Of a DNA stretch of 9,214 nt, positions 6,866-9,214 are shown in pieces. Location: positions 1 to 9,214 of the forward strand of contig JAUVJT010000077.1 in NCBI GenBank assembly GCA_030592225.1, in the 5' to 3' direction. The position numbers and the translations under genes are program-made. The notes under the pieces are model-generated. The model searched no databases. It was not told the DNA's origin and saw only the letters and a program-made list of their open reading frames with translations. The stretch is from Candidatus Stahliibacteriota bacterium. GTDB lineage: Bacteria > Hydrothermota > Tepidihabitantia > B3-TA06. Positions within the stretch are counted from its first letter, which is position 1. Every line of letters begins with the position of its first letter.

Positions 6866-8264
6866 GGGCGAACTCCAGAAGTTGCGAATCTTTCCAACGG
6901 GGTGCGGTAAGCTGAATGCCTGCCGGAAGCCCGTCAACGGTGTCCTTAGCAGGAATGGATATGCAGGGAAGCGCAGCCAGCGCGGCAGGAGCGGTGAATA
7001 CGTCCGATAGATACATTGCCAGTGGATCGTTAGTCCGCTCTCCCAACTTGAATGCGGTGGTGGGCGCGGTGGGCGAGAGCAGAAAGTCGGCTTTCTCGAA
7101 CGCCGCCTCGTACTGGGTTGCCAGCGCCGCACGGTAGCGCAATGCCGTATTGTAATACGCGTCTATGTAGCCCTCGGATAATCCAAACGTGCCTATCAGT
7201 ATCCTTCGTTTCACTTCGTCCCCAAAACCCTGACCCCTCGAGGTAAAGTAGGTATCCTTCAGCCCCAGCTTTTCTACCCTTCTACCGTAGCGGATGCCGT
7301 CGTAGCGTGCCAGGTTCGAGGATACCTCGGACATGGCTAAAAGATGATAAGCGGCAACCGAAAGACGAACCAGGGGAAGGCTGACTTCCACCAACTCAAT
7401 GCCTGCGTCGGCGAACGGCCGCATCACCGCGTCGGCAATCCGCCTGTCCTGTAAGTCTGTAAAACACTCCTTCATTACACCAACTTTCGTTCCCCTGGGT
7501 ATCTGGCCGGTTAAATCCATCTCCTCGGGCTCTTGTGGATAGGTGGTGGAATCATCAGGGTCGGGTCCGGCTATAACCGAGTACAGGATGGCGGCGTCCT
7601 CCACCGTTTGGGTTATCGGGCCTACCTGATCGAGGCTGGAGGCGAACGCCACCAGTCCGTAGCGGGAAATTCTCCCGTAGCTTGGTCTGAACCCCACCAG
7701 TCCGCAGAACGCTGCAGGCTGGCGTACCGAACCCCCGGTATCAGAACCCAGGGCGGCCACCGCGCCCCCGTAAGCCACTGCGGCAGCCGAGCCGCCTGAG
7801 GAACCACCTGGAACCCTTTCCATATCCAATGGATTTTTAACCGGGCCGCAGGCCGAGGTCTCGCTGGACGCACCCATGGCGAACTCGTCCAGGTTGGTCT
7901 TACCCACGATGATTGCGCCTGCCGCCTTTAATCTCTTCACCACGGTGGCGTCATATGGAGACAGGAATCCGTTCAGTATCCGTGAAGCGCAGGTGCAGGG
8001 CCAGCCCCGCACGCAGATGTTGTCCTTGATGGCTATGGGGATGCCTGTCAAATCAGGTGTCTTACCTGCCGGATATTCGCCGGCGTCCGCTTCCTTTGCC
8101 TGCGCTGTCGCCTCATTCTGGTACAGATTGACGTAGGCGTTGACGTCGGACTCGTGCGTTTCTATATTCTTCCTGATTTCGGCAATCACCTCTACCGCTT
8201 TCGCATCTCCCTGGTCGAGGGCAAAGGCAAGTTCGGCTATGGTTGGCAGCCCGTTCATAATCAC
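6846..8264 (-). CDS. gatA: Aspartyl/glutamyl-tRNA amidotransferase subunit A
   Basis: GatA is the glutaminase subunit of GatCAB: it hydrolyses glutamine and supplies ammonia to GatB. The 472-residue amidase-signature protein keeps the Ser-cisSer-Lys triad: Lys80 (PIAIKDNI), Ser155 (PGGSSGGS) and nucleophile Ser179 (GSDTGGSVRQPA). These match, offset by one, the Lys79/Ser154/Ser178 I recall for the Staphylococcus aureus enzyme. Length is normal. The start is either a GTG at 8264, which overlaps the gatC stop as GTGA, or an ATG at 8258, two codons later. No Shine-Dalgarno is seen before either, so re-initiation after gatC is likely. The sequence around the catalytic residues is intact and the enzyme should be active. 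It is the middle gene of the gatC-gatA-gatB operon. Confidence 0.97.
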   Translation of the reverse strand: MIMNGLPTIAELAFALDQGDAKAVEVIAEIRKNIETHESDVNAYVNLYQNEATAQAKEADAGEYPAGKTPDLTGIPIAIKDNICVRGWPCTCASRILNGFLSPYDATVVKRLKAAGAIIVGKTNLDEFAMGASSETSACGPVKNPLDMERVPGGSSGGSAAAVAYGGAVAALGSDTGGSVRQPAAFCGLVGFRPSYGRISRYGLVAFASSLDQVGPITQTVEDAAILYSVIAGPDPDDSTTYPQEPEEMDLTGQIPRGTKVGVMKECFTDLQDRRIADAVMRPFADAGIELVEVSLPLVRLSVAAYHLLAMSEVSSNLARYDGIRYGRRVEKLGLKDTYFTSRGQGFGDEVKRRILIGTFGLSEGYIDAYYNTALRYRAALATQYEAAFEKADFLLSPTAPTTAFKLGERTNDPLAMYLSDVFTAPAALAALPCISIPAKDTVDGLPAGIQLTAPRWKDSQLLEFAHAVEQI

Positions 8265-8527
8265 GCCAGCCAGGGCGGGATGTGAAACTGACCATCTTTC
8301 AGGTGTTCGGTCAGCTCTTCAACCTTGATGTCGCAGTCTCTTGATTCATCGGCAACACGTGGACACGGATAGGCAAGCGTCATCTCGCCTTCAAGCTGCA
8401 GTTTCTGTAAGTCTGCGAAATATGCGGTTATCTTCTCAAACTCGGCTCCGAGGCGTTCGCGTTCCGCTTCAGTCAACTCCATGCGCGCCAGCGAGGCGAT
8501 CTTTACTATATCTTTCCCAATGGCCAT
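8261..8527 (-). CDS. gatC: Aspartyl/glutamyl-tRNA amidotransferase subunit C
   Basis: The 88-residue protein is the small GatC subunit that wraps around GatA and GatB and stabilises the complex. It starts with the family pattern (IVKIASLARMELTEAERERL, residues 7-26), has the FEKITAYFADLQKL helix, and ends in a short extended tail (FHIPPWLA). It is slightly shorter than the typical ~95 residues. It is the first gene of the operon, and its TGA overlaps the gatA start by 4 bases. The start ATG at 8527 is fixed by the homology beginning at residue 2-5. No Shine-Dalgarno precedes it, and a promoter ends 6 bases upstream, which suggests a leaderless message. Confidence 0.95.
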   Translation of the reverse strand: MAIGKDIVKIASLARMELTEAERERLGAEFEKITAYFADLQKLQLEGEMTLAYPCPRVADESRDCDIKVEELTEHLKDGQFHIPPWLA

Positions 8528-8533
8528 AACGTA

Positions 8534-8562
8534 AGTTTAACTTAGTAAGCGCGTCAAGTCAA
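8534..8562 (-). promoter_or_regulatory. Probable sigma70-type promoter of gatCAB
   Basis: On the minus strand, TTGACT (8557-8562; 5 of 6 to TTGACA), a 17-base spacer, then TAAACT (8534-8539; 4 of 6 to TATAAT). The -10 ends 6 bases before the gatC ATG, so the expected transcription start is the A of the start codon itself. The absence of any ribosome binding site agrees with leaderless translation. Confidence 0.55.
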
Positions 8563-8611
8563 GGAAGGCATACCCGACGGGCGAGTATACCAACATTAAG
8601 GAGAAGCCATT

Positions 8612-8622
8612 CCGTGTCACGG
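8612..8622. repeat. Palindrome CCGTG-T-CACGG upstream of the integrase remnant
   Basis: A perfect 5+1+5 inverted repeat ending 5 bases before a TTGACA -35 element. It could be an operator or arm-site for a phage-type regulator, or chance. Confidence 0.35.
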
Positions 8623-8627
8623 GGCAG

Positions 8628-8655
8628 TTGACAACACGAATAATTCCAATAGACT
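8628..8655 (+). promoter_or_regulatory. Possible promoter of the integrase remnant
   Basis: A perfect TTGACA (8628-8633), a 16-base spacer, then TAGACT (8650-8655, 4 of 6). The predicted start is near 8662, about 10 bases before the ATG at 8672. The -10 falls inside a small perfect stem, TAGAC-TTCC-GTCTA (8650-8663). Confidence 0.4.
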
Positions 8656-8671
8656 TCCGTCTACTGAAGAC

Positions 8672-9051
8672 ATGAAAATATCCAGGCAGAATGGTGTTTG
8701 GGTGTTGGACGTGTTACTTAACGGAAGATGGACCAGGAGACAACCTGGAGCTTCTGTTCCCGATGCTCTTTTAAAACCTGGAGTTGTCGCACTACGAATA
8801 GCGGAAGAACTTTCAGAAGAGAAATCACCAAGAGAAGAGATAGGGTAACCTTGCAACCAATACTCGAAGTTTTCGGAAAACGGGAACTTAACTCTATCAC
8901 AAAGAAAGAAATCTATCATTACCGACAGGAACGTAAGAAGATTCGATCTGCATCCTCTGTCAATAAAGAAATCTGCATGCTTAACTGTATCTTTAAGTAC
9001 GGTATCGAAATTGGCAGCAGATTTGTAAAATTCCGCGTTGCGACTCTCTAA
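8672..9051 (+). pseudogene. Degraded tyrosine recombinase (phage-type integrase) remnant, frameshifted and truncated
   Basis: The first piece (ATG 8672, stop 8846-8848, 58 residues) begins MKISRQNGVWVLDVLLNGRW, typical of an integrase arm-type DNA-binding domain, and continues through ALRIAEELSEEKSPREE. The second piece continues in another frame from about 8839 to the stop at 9051. It carries FGKRELNSITKKEIYHYRQE and SVNKEICMLNCIFKYGIE, the hallmark of the SAM-like core-binding domain. Between the pieces, roughly 30-40 residues normally present are missing, so a deletion with frameshift is likelier than a single-base slip. The frame ends just after the core-binding domain; the catalytic Arg...HxxR...Tyr domain is wholly absent. 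It cannot recombine DNA. Base composition is more AT-rich than the neighbouring gat genes, and it runs divergently from them. It abuts the tRNA fragments, the usual target of such enzymes. Sure of the family, less of the exact break point. Confidence 0.75.
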
Positions 9052-9059
9052 GTTACGTA

Positions 9060-9118
9060 GACGGTGTAGCTCAGATACGTAAGGTGCAGCGGACGCGAAG
9101 AGCCGCTGCTTACAATAA
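9060..9118 (+). repeat. Aberrant tRNA-half unit, copy A (altered D-arm)
   Basis: Starts GACGGTGTAGCTCAG like a tRNA 5' end. The D-loop and second D-stem strand are then replaced by ATACGTAAGGT, 2 bases longer than the matching stretch in copy B. It rejoins copy B at GCAGCGGACGCGAAGAG and ends in CCGCTGCTTACAATAA. A stem GCAGCGG/CCGCTGC with a 10-base loop can form. No T-arm or acceptor 3' strand exists, so it is not a tRNA gene. Confidence 0.7.
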
Positions 9119-9175
9119 GGCGGTGTAGCTCAGTTGGTTAGAGCAGCGGACGCGAAGAGCCGCTGCTTACAATAA
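9119..9175 (+). repeat. Aberrant tRNA-half unit, copy B (57 bases)
   Basis: Its first 32 bases (9119-9150) are identical to the 5' part of the following tRNA (9176-9207): acceptor strand, D-arm and 5' anticodon-stem strand. At the anticodon loop the sequence switches to CGCGAAGAGCCGCTGCTTACAATAA. AGCAGCGG (9142-9149) can pair perfectly with CCGCTGCT (9160-9167) over a 10-base loop. There is no anticodon-loop U33 pattern, T-arm or 3' acceptor strand, so it should not give a working tRNA. Confidence 0.75.
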
Positions 9176-9214
9176 GGCGGTGTAGCTCAGTTGGTTAGAG
9201 CAGCGGAATCATAA
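9176..9214 (+). tRNA. tRNA-Met (anticodon CAU), 5' half, cut by window edge
   Basis: The sequence fits a canonical tRNA 5' half: acceptor strand GGCGGTG (9176-9182), TA, D-stem GCTC/GAGC (9185-9188, 9198-9201) with loop AGTTGGTTA, then A, anticodon stem GCGGA (9203-9207) and 7-base loop ATCATAA (9208-9214) with CAT at 9210-9212. CAU could be elongator Met, initiator or lysidine-modified Ile. The D-arm and the acceptor strand GGCGGTG fit elongator Met best. The window stops exactly at the last loop base, so the 3' half, and whether the gene is intact, cannot be seen. Confidence 0.7.

Noticed and set aside
6866..7132. Upstream extension of gatB to an earlier ATG at 7132
   Set aside because: The extra 89 residues are out-of-frame gatA DNA, low in complexity and unlike GatB; homology and GGAG support the ATG at 6865.
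8617..8919. Minus-strand 100-codon frame opposite the integrase
   Set aside because: The plus strand carries clear integrase domains; the minus-strand product has no recognisable motif.
9060..9175. Two complete tRNA genes or a CRISPR-like array
   Set aside because: Neither unit has a T-arm, 3' acceptor strand or normal anticodon loop, and the units are adjacent 57-59 base tandem copies without spacers.
9142..9175. Rho-independent terminator made by the AGCAGCGG/CCGCTGCT stem
   Set aside because: The stem is followed by TACAATAAGG, not by a T-run on either strand.

Overview
The window looks like chromosomal DNA of a diderm (outer-membrane) bacterium, probably an uncultivated environmental lineage. 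It encodes an Omp85-family outer-membrane protein and a TamB/AsmA-like partner, and it makes amide aminoacyl-tRNAs through a GatCAB amidotransferase. The phylum cannot be fixed from this sequence alone. Five of the six main genes are complete and lie on the minus strand. The sixth, TamB-like, is cut by the left edge. The last ~550 bases are different in character: plus strand, more AT-rich, with a broken integrase and tRNA fragments.

Reading in the direction of transcription (right to left), gatC, gatA and gatB form a tight operon (8527 to 5375) with 4-base and 20-base overlaps. Their products form the glutamine-dependent amidotransferase that converts Glu-tRNA(Gln) and/or Asp-tRNA(Asn) to the amidated forms. 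A good sigma70-like promoter ends exactly 6 bases before the gatC ATG, and no Shine-Dalgarno sequence is visible there, so the mRNA may be leaderless. After gatB comes a 341-base intergenic stretch. It contains short direct repeats and hairpins of a kind I recall as scattered intergenic repeats in environmental genomes.

The second operon (5033 to beyond the left edge) has an M29-like metallo-aminopeptidase, then an Omp85 protein (four POTRA domains plus beta-barrel) whose start overlaps the peptidase stop by 20 bases. After 71 bases comes the N-terminal 624 residues of a TamB/AsmA-like protein with an inner-membrane anchor. The last two are the expected pair of an envelope-spanning protein or lipid transport/assembly module.

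The right end (8572-9214) holds the remains of an integrative element. A plus-strand tyrosine recombinase keeps its arm-type DNA-binding domain and its core-binding domain, but in two different frames, and lacks the whole catalytic domain. It is followed at once by two abnormal tandem units built on the 5' half of a tRNA. A regular tRNA-Met(CAU) 5' half then runs off the window exactly at the end of its anticodon loop. The integrase scar beside a duplicated tRNA half is the most unusual structure here. I found no complete undescribed multi-gene system.
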